Shown here: piece by piece, positions 1 through 10,750 of the stretch
Layout: each line of letters starts with the position of its first letter
Position numbering within the stretch: position 1 is the first letter of the stretch
Assembly: GCA_035048495.1 (NCBI GenBank)
Contig: CM068545.1
Location: 19,874,741 to 19,938,740, forward strand
DNA length: 64,000 nt
From: Euptelea pleiosperma
Lineage: Eukaryota; Streptophyta; Magnoliopsida; Ranunculales; Eupteleaceae
Direction: 5' to 3'
Notes under the pieces: generated by a model
Seen by the model: only the letters and a program-made list of their open reading frames with translations
What the model was told of the DNA's origin: nothing
Databases searched by the model: none
Program-made: the position numbers and the translations under genes

Positions 1-356
1 CTCGACTCGGAAGTCCATTGGGCCAAGTCACCTCGATGACTCGGGAGTCGACTCGGCGAGTCATTAAATTGATTATTATTTATTTAAATATATAAAAAAT
101 AATATTTAGTAAGAAAAACTTTGAAAATAGGAAACAAATACAAAAAAAAACATTTAGAAAAGTAAGAAAAAAAATTTGAGTTTTGACTGAACTCGACCTT
201 TAAACCGGTGACTCTGCTGAATTGTGAGTCAACTCGGACCAGTTTCCGAGTCAACTCGCCGGACTATGAAAATCCGAGTTTATATGCCAAGTCGACTCGA
301 AATATGATTGAGTTGAGTCGACTCGGCCGAGTCCTGAGTCGACTCGGTGAGTTTTA
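1..356. repeat. Degenerate GACTCGG-word repeat, probably the end of a MITE cut by the window edge
   Basis: The stretch is filled with imperfect copies of GAGTCGACTCGG and its complement, separated by an AT-rich middle (about 70-180). GAGTCGACTC is a perfect 10-bp palindrome. The right side ends in GAGTTTTAAAACATAG, which resembles a decayed form of the TTTTAAACCTTG terminus of the CAAGG elements elsewhere in the window. The left end is outside the window, so termini and target duplication cannot be tested. No coding potential is seen. Confidence 0.5.
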
Positions 357-1516
357 AAACATAGCTTTTTAGGACATGATTTTAGCTGTTGGATTCAAGC
401 ATGTTTTTTGGGTTACAAATCCAATGGCTATAAATGATCAATCAATCTGATTTTGAGTGTGTTTATGCACTAAAAGGTGGGCTGAACATATCCATGCAAT
501 CATTGTGCCCAAAAAATGATCTATGTTTTTTTGTAGTTTTTGATTACCAAGAATAGTTTTTAGATAAAGATTTTTACCAATATAGAGAGTTTAATTTTTT
601 TAATTAATACCATATATATTACTATATTAAATATAACAAAAAGGCCTTATATAGAGTTTTTGCTTTAGGCCTCAACTTGTATCGAGACGGCCCTGGATTG
701 TGGTTAGGCTTTGAACTAAGCCCACTTGTTGCAAGGTTGAAGAAATGGGCATTTCTGTCTTATAAAAAAAAATTGTTAGTCAATTTGGGTCAAGACCAGT
801 CAACGTACGATGGACTTTTGATCCTTGTGCTTTTTTCACATTCTATTTTCAATAAAGTTTTTTTCGTTAGCTAGGAAAAAATATATTAAAAAAATGAACA
901 TTTTAAATGTTAGGCCACCTTCACATCATAATGATGATGGTTTGTATTGCGCTGATCATAGGCTTGAAGATTCTCAAAGCAATGAGCATTTAGACTGTAG
1001 AGGACCTGGACCATGGAATCCCAGGTTCCACTTGCCTCCATGTACGCCAATGCGTACCGTATATAAACTCTATCTACGTTCTATTTGAAGTCCTTACCTA
1101 CAGTACGATCATAAGGGACTTTAGATCATCCCTACTTCTTCATGATATGTATGAAAGAACAATAACTTCAATCTTAGTTTAGTTTCTACCTATTGCTTTG
1201 TTCATTGATGACCACCCTTCAATGTAACGCAAGAAGTTGGGAACCATGGCCGAGTTGTGGTTAGACTCCAACAAGGCTTTTCCTTTGTTTTCACGATCAA
1301 AGTTTTTGGATGTTTAGACCGGTTTGCCACCACTTCAAGGTCAAGCAAACTAATAACGACCCTTCTCTCTCTTGTTAGGTGCACCGGTTATAGAAAAGTG
1401 TTGTAAGCTTAACTTCAGCTTTTTCCAGATCATTTACGACTACCGGACAAGTTGAATGAGGCGGGAATAACCAACCTTGATTGGATGCCAGATCAACCCC
1501 AAGAGTAGGTTGGCTA
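357..1516. other. Intergenic AT-rich spacer, nothing recognised
   Basis: Only short, unrelated open frames are present on both strands, without recognisable domains or splice-linked coding. No terminal repeats or long tandem arrays were found by eye. Confidence 0.5.
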
Positions 1517-1817
1517 TAGGGCATCAAATGGGTTGGACTCGGGTCAGATCCAGTCAATCTATATTCGAATCCATTTGAACAAACTGATCCGGATTCGACT
1601 CAAAAGTTAAATTTTTATAGTAAGAATCCAAGACCAAAGACTGCACCCCACCCAATCCGAATGTCCAACTCCACCAGGATACAACCCTGACCCGAAACCG
1701 ACTTGGATCAATTCGACTCCGACCCTTTTTCGGATCATATTTTAGAGATCCAACCCCATAAAATATGGATTAAATCAGATCAGATCTCTGCTCAAATCCA
1801 CCCCATTCCATGCCCTA
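1517..1817. mobile_element. Small hAT-like MITE with TAGGGCAT termini and GATCCGACCC-word interior
   Basis: The left end reads TAGGGCATCAAATGGG and the complement of the right end reads TAGGGCATGGAATGGGG, giving an inverted repeat of about 20 bp. The flanks GTTGGCTA (1509-1516) and GTTGGGTT (1818-1825) could be an 8-bp target duplication with two mismatches. The inside is dense in variants of GATCCGACCC and GGATTCGAC. The TAGGG start and 8-bp duplication suggest the hAT superfamily; this is inference. It encodes no protein. Confidence 0.5.
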
Positions 1818-1825
1818 GTTGGGTT

Positions 1826-2456
1826 CGTAAGACTTAATTTCAACACTTATCACCAAAATCGCTGAATTAAAGTGAAGAGTAAAAAGTGACCCAACCTTCA
1901 GTTATTGTGGTAAGTGAATGAATCTTTAAAAAAGATTCCCAGATTCTTTTTAATACCAACAATGCTCTTTTCTTAAAGCTTTCTCTTTTAAAAACTTACA
2001 AAAGTATCCTAATAAACATTTTAAAATATCCACAATGCCCTTGACTTAATTTTAAGACTTAAGACCTTTTCCAAACAATCTAATTCAGACATAAGTCATT
2101 AAGCTATTAGACCTTAAGCACTTTAAGCTTTTAGATCTGATAACTTAATTTACCAAACGCCTATAAAAGGAATAAATTATCTTTAAAATCTTAGAATAGT
2201 TTATATAAGGGGCTATTTTGAAATTTTTGGCAACCCAAAGTTTTCGCTTTGGAAATAGAGAAGTTAAATTAAGAGAAGTGTTTTTAGTGGTAGATTAGTG
2301 ACACCGGTCAGCCCCACATAGAGATGATTTGAGGGATGATTGATCTTCACAAAAACTCAACTCATTCTGATATTTCTAGCCCTGTGAAAAGTAGATTACA
2401 AGTTGTTAAAATTTGGGATTATAAAAAAACGTATAGACAATATAGACAGTCTATTT
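1826..2456. other. Intergenic spacer, nothing recognised
   Basis: AT-rich sequence without credible coding exons or clear repeat termini. Confidence 0.45.
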
Positions 2457-2465
2457 CACTTTGAA

Positions 2466-2684
2466 GAGTAAAACTTTGATGACAGTGGGCTGTTAGTGAA
2501 GCCATTGACTACCAATGAGTTCTCAGCACGTACCCAAGTGCTTTTGGCTCTTGTAATAAAAAATTAAAAAAAATCTTACTAAACACTCACATGGGTACAT
2601 GGCAAAAAGCACTCAGGTACATGCCGAGAACTCGTTGGTAGTCAGCGGCTTCGTTGACAGCCCGCTCTCGTCAAAGTTTTACTC
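2466..2684. mobile_element. MULE-type MITE (GAGTAAAACTT group), perfect 9-bp TSD
   Basis: A foldback element of about 219 bp. The left end GAGTAAAACTTTGATGAC matches the complement of the right end (GAGTAAAACTTTGACGAG), and pairing continues inward about 80 bp, including GAGTTCTC..GCA and GTGCTTTT on both arms. It is flanked by CACTTTGAA at 2457-2465 and 2685-2693, a perfect 9-bp target duplication. Nine-base duplications with long inverted repeats are characteristic of Mutator-like elements. No transposase is encoded. Confidence 0.88.
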
Positions 2685-2693
2685 CACTTTGAA

Positions 2694-3921
2694 CTTAGGG
2701 CATATTCGACTGCCAAGCAGGAAAATTACATTTTCCTTGAGAAAACACAATTGTCCATTGTTAGATAACCATTTTAAATTCATATAATTTTCCCTACCAA
2801 ACCATTTGAATCTGGATAATTTTCCCTACTAAGCCCAGAATTCATTTCCCATCCAGATAGGTGAGAATTCATTTCCACCTGAAAACACGCATTTATTTTC
2901 TCACATGATTGAAATATGTGTTCACAGTTGCAATCAATCAGCCATTTAAGGCATTTCCCACATGTATTTTCTTAGGAAAATTTTCTGCGCAATCAGACAC
3001 ACCCTTATCCACATTTGATAGGGTTAAAAATTTCGAAATTCATTTTTTTTAGAGGATTCTCACCCAAAGTCATCAATGTGTCAAATTAGCATGTCAAGAT
3101 ATATAATCTTGTGGAAAGTGCACTTATTTGTGGTAGGACGAGGGTACGCATGGTGCCTTCACTCCATATTTCAAGACCAAGCCTAACATGGGGCTAGATG
3201 TTTGGATGGGCCGGTTAAGGCTGTGTCTTGGTACAACTTCTTCCAGTCTAACCGGTTTGATGGTAAACCATTTTCGCAGTAGCTAAAGTTAAGGTTAAGC
3301 TGGTCATAAGTCGTTGAGCCCCGACAGAGCCAAACAACTACTTAAGGGTCTTGTAACAGATTGGCTCTAATCGACCTAAAGCTAACCCTGCATCTTACAA
3401 ATCTAACATTTTAGCACATTATGTAACCAAGTGAAATATTATGTTGTCTCGTGGAATGTAACATATCCACCTCTCATAGGCATGTTGAGCTCTTCATGGG
3501 ATAAAATCTGTGAAATCTGAATATGACTTGTTTTCCAATTTGACATGGGAGTGTGAATGTACCTGATTAACCGCTATTTGACGGGTTGCAATCCTAATTG
3601 CCCTGGTTCTGAGACTATTGGTACCCGATCCGGAACCGATAGGACCTAGAACCAACATATATAATAGTGTTAAGGATATCAAGTTTCTTCGGTATATTGT
3701 GCATTTGAATGTTTTAGCACTGTTACAGAACCATTGGATGTTCTTCAAAATTCGTGGGGCGTGTAGTGATCTTTGAAATTTGTGTTGCGAGAATTTGGAT
3801 GAGCTTCAGTGGTTGGACCTTAGGATGACGATGGTACGCTATCTTCTTAGGGACAGGCTAACATTGCGCCATATATAATAGGTTCTGATTCTGGGAACAC
3901 GGGTACATGAACTGAAACCGA
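2694..3921. other. Intergenic spacer with a short GGTTCCGGTACC-like patch
   Basis: No gene is seen. Around 3590-3660 there are imperfect copies of words like GGTACCCGATCCGGAACC, the same style of word-repeat as at 38730-38840. The rest is unassigned. Confidence 0.4.
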
Positions 3922-4167
3922 GGCCCTGCTTGGTTCGCTGCACTGAGATGCATTTTGCACTCCAGTGCAAATGCCGTGAGTGGCAATAATGCACCCACTT
4001 GCTGTGGTTTTTGGGCTGCACTTGCTTGCATCTATTTTGTCAAGGAGTTTGCAAGGGCTTGGCAACCACTTGCATGTCAGCTCATTTGCACACCCCCAAC
4101 CAATCATGTGCATTCCAAAATTGTTGCGAGTGCATTTGCATCCCAGTGCAGCGAACCAAGCAGGGCC
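3922..4167. mobile_element. Foldback MITE with GGCCCTGCTTGG termini
   Basis: The left end GGCCCTGCTTGGTTCGCTGC and the complement of the right end are the same for about 22 bases, and the inverted similarity continues (CTGAGATGCATTTTGCAC versus CTGGGATGCAAATGCAC). The inside is rich in the hyphenated inverted word TTTGCAC..GTGCAAA. I could not fix a target duplication, so the superfamily is open. Open frames here are by-products of the inverted repeat. Confidence 0.65.
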
Positions 4168-4389
4168 CCACTCTTTGAGCCTTCGCTTCGTCGGTATATG
4201 ATTTAGGCTGGCACTTTAAACTTCATTATTCCTCACAGCTACGCCCAAGCCCAACCTTTTATGTATGATGCTTTATAATTAGGGTAAGTTTGGCCCACGG
4301 GCTAATGGTGCAGCCCAAGTTCAGAACAAATTCAGCCCATCCCATCAGCAAAAACCTAATTACAATGAAACATGCATATCTTCTATTAT

Positions 4390-6060
4390 CTATACTAAAG
4401 CTCAGCCCTGCTTAGGTGGCGCTTTCTCCATCTTTTCTGCACTGTTTTTTCCAAAAACACCCCTTAACATTCTCTCTCATCTTAAACCAAAAATGTCTCT
4501 TCCTCTGAACCTCTTAATGGTTCAAATTCCACAACCCCAAATAAATTATATATTCCTTAAATGTGTCTTAAATTCCTAAACCTCTTTATTCTATCTTCCC
4601 AAACATCCTTTTCCATCTACGATTACAAAACCTTTCACTCTCTTACGGTTACAAAACTTCAAAAATCTCTCCACTACACCTAAAATCTTTTCAACTCCCA
4701 TATCTCATATAAGTATTATTTTTTGGAAGCAAAAAAAATGCAGCAACAAAAATGTTTCTCAAAAAGAATATGAGTTTGTTCCACCACCACGAGATCCCCT
4801 TCTACCCTCGAGCACATATCTCTACCATCTTTGCTAGAAATGACATCCTCGACTACTCTGTCGACCGATTTGATTTTACGGGCTATTCAAAATGTCCATC
4901 AAGCTGAGGGGGTTGGGATTACCAAGATCTTTGTTTTCACAAACTTCTCATTCGTCAATGTGTTCACCATCATTTTCTACCTTCCGATGCAGAATTTCAA
5001 GAATCTTTAGCTGAATTACAATGAAACCACTCTTGTGATTTGGGAGAGCATTTTTGGGAACATGGGTTTTAGCCTTCGTAATCGTAGTAGTGAGAACAAA
5101 GGAGCAGACCTACATTGAATGGTCCAAAGTGGTTGATTAACATTATCGTTGACCATGGTAAAATTGGTAATCTACTAATATGTTGTTGAGTTATCCATTC
5201 CTATATGTCAAATTTTATATAAAATTGGTAGATAAAACATTTTTTTGTGGGCCCAATATGAACAATTATTTTTACTCGCAACCAAACTATTTATATACAT
5301 TTATCGTTAAAACTATTATTTTAGTTCATCTCAATCTTTTTTACTTATTGGAAGAAAACCCAACAAATTAACAAATTCCCCTCTCATTTTTATATACACA
5401 CTATACTTTGCAAAGAATTGAATGACTTCAACTCTCTTCATTGTTTATCTACATGTATCACGTTGTAATAGATATATTGGTAATCAAACCAACATATTGG
5501 AAGATGTCCACGGTACGAAATCCCAGAAGTTAAAAATCCATTGGCAATCATGAATTATCATGTGTTAATTAGAGTTTAAAAAATAATTATACCTAATTGA
5601 TTTAAGGTTTACATTGTTGTTTTTGCATATTTGCAATTTTTTATGCAACGGTTACTTCTATCCTAATTTTTTTTAAGGGTATGTGCTTTTATTTTATATC
5701 AAATGTATACATATTTTGCTTAATCAATAAAAATGTGTTCACGTTGAAGCATGCCAATCAAAAAATGGAATGGATATATCTACCTCAAATATAATCAAGT
5801 CCTGGAAATGAATTGAAGTATATTTTTAATCAGAATTTTGATACAACCATACTCCAAATTCCAAGTGACACTCAGTACATTAATTAACTCCATTGCCACT
5901 TATCACAATAAGAAAATAATTTATTATATATATATTTAAAAAAAATAAATATATATATATATATATATATATTATCTATGCCCTGCTAACGTGGTGCTCT
6001 TTCTTTTTTTTTCATAGGTTTTTCAAAAATACCCTTCGCCGCTTTGAATTATGTATGAAA
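4390..6060. repeat. Unclassified region bounded by a repeated ATTATCTAT..CCCTGCT motif
   Basis: Near 4385-4430 the sequence reads ATTATCTATACTAAAGC..CCCTGCTTAGGTGGCGCT, and near 5971-6002 a related ATTATCTATGCCCTGCTAACGTGGTGCT. Both are followed by text on TTTTTCAAAAA.ACCCCTT. This direct repeat could mark two copies of a 5' terminus (Helitron 5' ends begin TC and often read TCTATA), but no 3' hairpin with CTRR was found. Between them lies AT-rich sequence and, at 5925-5972, an (AT)n microsatellite. No protein is recognised. Confidence 0.3.
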
Positions 6061-6169
6061 CTTTTATGGGTATTTCGGAATTTTAAAACCAAACTCTTTA
6101 TTTCCCAAAACGCATCCCACGGTTTAAAATTTATTAAAATTTTTTTTAACAACATTAATATGCAATGGG

Positions 6170-6370
6170 AATCAAGCATTATGGACTACTAGATTATAGT
6201 TACAGCGTATAAATTACCTTGATTATTAATTCTTAACTACTAGATTATAGTTATTTCCATGGGTTTATTTTTAACTGTGGAATCAAGCATTATTTTTTGG
6301 GTACTCAATTTATAGGTTAGAAATCAATAATAAATAGGCTGATTACTGGTTGTACTAAGATCCAAAAGGT
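6170..6370. repeat. Degenerate copy of the dispersed 'TTTCCATGGGTT' MITE family
   Basis: Contains CCATGGGTTTATTTTTAACTGTGG, a tract AATCAAGCATTATTTTTTGGGTAC, and GGCTGATTACTGGTT. The same word order occurs inside 7190-7340, 7900-8020, 14700-14830 and 59355-59460. Termini are not clear here. Confidence 0.4.
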
Positions 6371-7071
6371 TAGGATTCAATAATAATCAAACTATTTTTT
6401 TTTTTTTTGTAAGATACTTTTTTGAAAAAATCAAAAAACTTTTTTTATGTAATAATCTATGTTTATTGAGCAAGTGCTTAGCACAGGCTTTGAATTCTTA
6501 GTCATAATATGATAATAGGATAAAATGGTTTTAGAGGAACAATATCGAAGTTTACAGAGCACCTCCAGTTATTAGCAATAGCAGGTAATAGGATATGTTA
6601 GTCCTAGATTTGGCAGATTTGGAATTAGGATGGTGGTGAGGCCCTCAAATATTATAGGCAATATCATAGCAAATAATTGCCTGCCCCATAGTTATACACT
6701 TTAAGGCTGTGTTTGGTGTTTGGCATTGTGGAAAATAAGCAGAAAAGTTGTTTATTGCGGTTTGGGGCGGGTTTTAGCTATTTGAAACGACACTTTTTCG
6801 TGGGTTTTTTGGTAAAAGTAAAAGCAGCTGATTTTTTTTTTACTTTTGCTTATGGTTAATTCTAAAGGCACCCACACCTTTAAGTTGTGCACCCACTCTC
6901 TCTCCTCTTTCCTTATTTTTTGGACAAAAAAGTCTCTTCCTGTTTGGACACCCACATCGTCTTCTCCAAACGGCTAGCACCACCACTCTCTCTCTCTCTC
7001 TCTACCACACAACCATCACCTCCACCGCACCCTACCGTCTTATATATAGCTGACATGACATAGCCAAGGTG

Positions 7072-7477
7072 GAGTAAGACTTGTGTCACAAGATGTTGTG
7101 ACGGAAGCCGGTCACAGCATTCATTACGAGCCACAAGGCATACTATTAGAGGACGATGACCGTATGGATGTTTGGCCAGTCCCTCGGTGGAATGGTACAC
7201 CAAAAATCAGCTTGATTAGTGATTTCTAACCTATTCTATTGAAGTTATTTTCATGGGTTGATTTTAACGGTAGGAATTTGAGCATTATTGTGCGTTATTT
7301 GGGTGCAAAAATCCAAAGGTTGTAAATCACTAATCTGGCTGATTTTTGGTTTGTAGGTCTACCGAGAGACTGGCCAAACATCCATACGGTCAGCGCCCTC
7401 TGATCGTGTGCCACGTAGCTCGTATTAAGTGCTGTGACCGGCTTCCGTCACAACATCTTGTGACACAAGTTTTACTC
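7072..7477. mobile_element. Foldback MULE MITE with GAGTAAAACTTGTGTCAC arms
   Basis: The arms GAGTAAGACTTGTGTCAC and (complement) GAGTAAAACTTGTGTCAC continue for about 50 bp almost without mismatch. The flanks GCCAAGGTG (7063-7071) and ACCAAGGTG (7478-7486) form a 9-bp duplication with one mismatch. The centre holds the dispersed tract ATCAGCTTGATTAGTGATTTCTAA and TTTTCATGGGTTGATTTT. The terminal GAGTAARACTT links it to the elements at 2466 and 9943. Confidence 0.82.
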
Positions 7478-7493
7478 ACCAAGGTGATGTTAG

Positions 7494-8420
7494 GAGGGCT
7501 TACAAAATAAAAAGGGCTTTTTTGCTTTACCCCCTTACTTTATTGATGCAATTTGCATCTCACCCAATGTTTTCAAAATATTTGTGTCTCACCCTTTGAC
7601 CATGGTCAACGTCATTGACCATAGACAGTCTTCGGATGGACATCCCAACATTTTTTAAATGACTATAGTGACCTTGGGTGAGACGAAAATATTTTAAAAA
7701 CATTGGGTGCAATGCAAATTGCATCAATAAAGTAAGGGGGACAAGCAGAAGATCTTTTTTTTTTTTTTCGAGGAATTTTTTTTTTTTTTAAGGATTGTGA
7801 CCTCAAAACCTTCCTTCATTTATTTTTGGCCCAACCCTAAGTGGACTTGCAAACCAAAAATTAATCTGATTGTTACTTTTTAAGCATTGGATTAGAGTCT
7901 TTTTCTTAGGGTTGATTTTATCCGTAGAATTTGACCATTATTTGGGGTACAAAGATCCAATGGTTTAAAATCACCAATCATGTTGATGTTTGGTATGTAG
8001 CTCCACCTAGCGATGGGCCCAACATTCGTATGGTTAGTGACCTCTAAGAGTGTCACATTGCTCATATTGTGGTCCCTCGTTATCATTGATGAGGGACATT
8101 CTTTTTATAGTTCACAATCCTCAAAAAAAGGTTGAGCGCTCACAATCCTCAAAAAAAAAATCTGAAATTTTTTTTTTTTTAGCTTATCTCCCTTAGTTTA
8201 TTGATGCAATTTGCATCGCACCCAATGTTTTTAAAATATTTGCATCTCACCAAGGTCATTATAGTCATTTAAAAAATATTGGGATGTCCATCCGAAGACC
8301 GTCTATGATCAATGACGTTGACCATGGTCAAAGGGTGAGACGCAAATATTGAAACATTGGGTGAGATGCAAATTGCATCAATAAAGTAAGGGGGTAAAGC
8401 AAAAAAGCCCCAAAAAAAAA
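7494..8420. mobile_element. Foldback element with GGGCTTTTTTGCTTTACC arms, 12-bp flanking direct repeat
   Basis: AGGTGATGTTAG occurs at 7482-7493 and 8421-8432, framing a segment whose two ends are inverted copies (GGGCTTTTTTGCTTTACCCC near 7514, complement near 8390-8410). Each arm is itself about 220 bp and has a central inverted structure: GATGCAATTTGCAT at both borders and GACCATGGTCAA inside (7545-7745 and 8195-8400). The middle (about 7790-8095) holds another copy of the dispersed CATGGGTT-type sequence. The length of the flanking repeat fits a MULE duplication; exact ends are uncertain. Confidence 0.55.
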
Positions 8421-8828
8421 AGGTGATGTTAGTAGGCCTGTCCACACCGGCCACCCAGTCCATGTCAACAGTGCAGATTTGACAAGGCAGATTTTTTTAA
8501 AAACATCTCCAAAGGAGGTGATGATCGTGTGGTGAAGAGAGATAAAGATTGAGAGAAAGGACAGTGGGGTAGGGTTGATGGCCGTGCGGTGGAGAGAGAG
8601 AGAGGATGTTTGAAGAAATAAGTGGGTGCGTGGGTGCTCAAATAGGAGGATGGGCGTTTTTGTCCACAAAAATAGGAGAGAGTGGGTGCCCAGCTTAAAG
8701 GCATGGATCCCCATAAAATTATCTTTTGCTTATAGCTTATGCGGACCACAATTTTTAAGTTCAGTAAAACTTTTATAAATATCAAAATTGCCCTTCTAGT
8801 CTTTAATAGCTTTTTTAAATGGTAGAAC

Positions 8829-9234
8829 CAAGGTTTAAAAGGGACCGTTATAACGGTATAACGGACTGGGGGCGTTACCGTTTTTTCCGTTATAACGGCC
8901 ATTATAACGAGAAAAACGCTCAGGGGCAGAAAAAGAAAAAAAAAACAGGAAACTAACGGAAAAAATGGTTTTGAATTTCGAATTTTCAAAAATGAAAAAT
9001 AACGGAATATAACAGAAAATAAGGGGAAAAAATGAAAATAACGGCCTTTTTTTCACAAAATTTTTCAGAAAATAACGGTTGTTATTTTCGTTATAACAGA
9101 AAATTACGGCCATTATTTTCGTTATAACGGCCATTATTTTCTGGGCGTTTTAACGGTCCATAACGTAACGGGGTAGGTCCGAATCCGTTATAACGGCCGT
9201 TATTTTCGTTATAACGGCCGTTTTTTAAACCTTG
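8829..9234. mobile_element. hAT-like CAAGG MITE, TTATAACGG-word, perfect 8-bp TSD
   Basis: Starts CAAGGTTTAAAAGGG and ends CCGTTTTTTAAACCTTG. GGTAGAAC lies at both sides (8821-8828 and 9235-9242), a perfect 8-bp duplication. The interior is built from imperfect copies of CGTTATAACGG and CGTTATTTTC. CGTTATAACG is a perfect palindrome. No coding capacity. The 8-bp duplication and YAAGG terminus point to the hAT superfamily. Confidence 0.9.
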
Positions 9235-9313
9235 GGTAGAACAATCCCTTCTAGCTTAAAATAACTTTTCTAAATGACAAGCACCATAAAATAACATTTC
9301 GAAATAATAAAAC

Positions 9314-9677
9314 TAAGGTTTAAAGGGGACCGTTATAAAGGTATAACGGACTGGAGGAGTTACCGTTTTTTCCGTTATAACGAAAAAAAACACTCAGGGG
9401 CAAAAATGGGAAACTAACGGGAAAAAACAGAAATAACAGAAAAAATGGCTCTGAAATTCAAAAAAAATTTGAATTTCAAAATCTCAAAAACGGAAAATAA
9501 CGGCTGTTTTTTTTTTCACAAAATTTTCCAGAAAATAATGGTCGTTATTTTCGTTATAACGGAAAAATAACATCCATTATTTTCTGGGCATTTTAAAGGT
9601 CCATAACGTAACGGGGTAGGTCCGAATCCATTATAACGGCCATTATTTTCGTTATAACGGCCGATTTTTAAATCTCG
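9314..9677. mobile_element. hAT-like CAAGG MITE, TTATAACGG-word, second copy, perfect 8-bp TSD
   Basis: Starts TAAGGTTTAAAGGGGACC and ends GATTTTTAAATCTCG, with AATAAAAC on both sides (9306-9313 and 9678-9685). The interior parallels the copy at 8829 (GTTATAACGGACTGG near the left end; CATAACGTAACGGGGTAGG near the right), with base changes and deletions. Confidence 0.88.
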
Positions 9678-9942
9678 AATAAAACTACCCTTGCTGGTCC
9701 TTAATACTTTTGCAAATGTCAAAATCATCCTAAAATACTCAAACCCATTGCTTACGCACCGCTTACAGCAACAAGCTATTTGCTCGGGTTATTGCAATCC
9801 CAAACACAACCTAACTGGGTAATTTAGTAACTCGAGGATTTCCATGACAATCATATTTCTAATTTTGTGACAACTGGTGATGTTAAAGTACGAATCTTGT
9901 GGGCAATTCATTCCAATATTTTTGGAAGAAGTACTAAATTGC

Positions 9943-10204
9943 GAGTAAAACTCCGATGACAGGGCCCTGTCATCAAGGGAGATGACATGGCAGGAGATGT
10001 CGGCACGTGTATTTTGTACGGACAGACCACCTCGGCCTCGCTGCACACGTATACAGGTGAGTGTTTTGGGAAAAAGCACTCAAGTACTCACCTGGGTACG
10101 TGTGCGGTGAGGCCGAGGTAGTCCATCCTACAAAATACACGTGCCGACATCTCCTACCCTGTCATCTCTCTTGATGACAGGGCCCGGTCATCAAAGTTTT
10201 ATCC
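9943..10204. mobile_element. MULE-type MITE (GAGTAAAACTT group), perfect 9-bp TSD
   Basis: The left arm GAGTAAAACTCCGATGACAG and the complement of the right arm GGATAAAACTTTGATGACCG pair for more than 100 bp, including GAGATGTCGGCACGTGTATT on both arms. CTAAATTGC flanks at 9934-9942 and 10205-10213. The centre contains GGGAAAAAGCACTCAAGTAC, shared in style with the elements at 2466 and 14456. Nearly a full hairpin, non-coding. Confidence 0.9.
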
Positions 10205-10443
10205 CTAAATTGCCCTTCTTGTCCTCTAAAGCATTGTACCTCTTAGACAGATACCACAACTAATTATGGACTTAAGGTCCATCTTATACAATTAATCCTA
10301 CCCTATGGCCCACCAACTCATTGATTCAGGCCATTCACTTAGCTGACCACCTCTAATCGTTCATGTTCCGTTGGATTAAATTGAGCATTATAAAATCTAA
10401 TATGAGCTTAATTTTAATTTGGATGCTAAGAAAATGTAAGATA

Positions 10444-10750
10444 GACGGCCATTTGGCGGACCCACATAAAAGATGAATCAATGGTTGATTTTTGGTGAGG
10501 AAGATCTATATGGTGAGGAGATCATACTCACAAAAATTCAAATCATTCCGAAATCCGTAGACTCGTTCAGAAGTTCAAGAATTATGGACCTTCTATTTTT
10601 ACCGTGTAACTTGGAAACCACATTTGGTGGGGTTAAAAATTTCAGAATGGGTTGATTTTTTTGTTGGGGTGATCTATATGGTGAGGAGATCATCCTCACC
10701 AAAAATCAGCCATTGATTTATCTTCTATGTGGGTCCGCCAAAATGGTTGT
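10444..10750. mobile_element. Foldback MITE with GGCGGACCCACATA arms
   Basis: The left arm GGCCATTTGGCGGACCCACAT..GATGAATCAATGGTTGATTTTTGGTGAGG is matched by the complement of the right arm with few mismatches. GATCTATATGGTGAGGAGATCAT occurs twice inside, once per arm. The inverted repeat is at least 60 bp. No clear target duplication was found. Confidence 0.65.

Larger units (their letters stand above)
6854..8722. mobile_element. MULE-like nonautonomous element, TSD of 9-11 bp
   Basis: Left end GGTTAATTCTAAAGGCACCC..CCTTTAAG, and complement of right end GATAATTTTATGGGGATCC..GCCTTTAAG, followed on both arms by GCACCCACTCTCTC. The inverted repeat is about 50 bp. CTTTTGCTTAT flanks the element at 6843-6853 and 8723-8733. 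It carries smaller elements (7072-7477, 7494-8420) and (TC)n/(GA)n tracts near 6985-7005 and 8595-8605. The minus-strand open frames between 8269 and 8989 are low-complexity products of this repeat and its neighbour, not genes. Confidence 0.72.
6705..9811. mobile_element. Outer PIF/Harbinger-like element (GGCTGTGTTTGG termini, TAA TSD) filled by nested insertions
   Basis: The left end GGCTGTGTTTGGTGTTTGG and the complement of the right end, GGTTGTGTTTGGGATTG, form an imperfect inverted repeat flanked by TAA (6702-6704 and 9812-9814). A 3-bp TWA duplication and GG(G)TGTGTTTGG ends suggest the PIF/Harbinger superfamily. The original element was short: it contains a 1.9-kb MULE-like element (6854-8722) and two hAT-like MITEs (8829-9234, 9314-9677). 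No transposase is seen. The TSD is only 3 bp, so confidence is moderate. Confidence 0.55.

Noticed and set aside
8465..8989. 174-codon minus-strand open frame and neighbours (8269-9134)
   Set aside because: They translate low-complexity, inverted-repeat MITE sequence (FFFLFLP, RYNGRYNG), span the border of two elements and have no domain.
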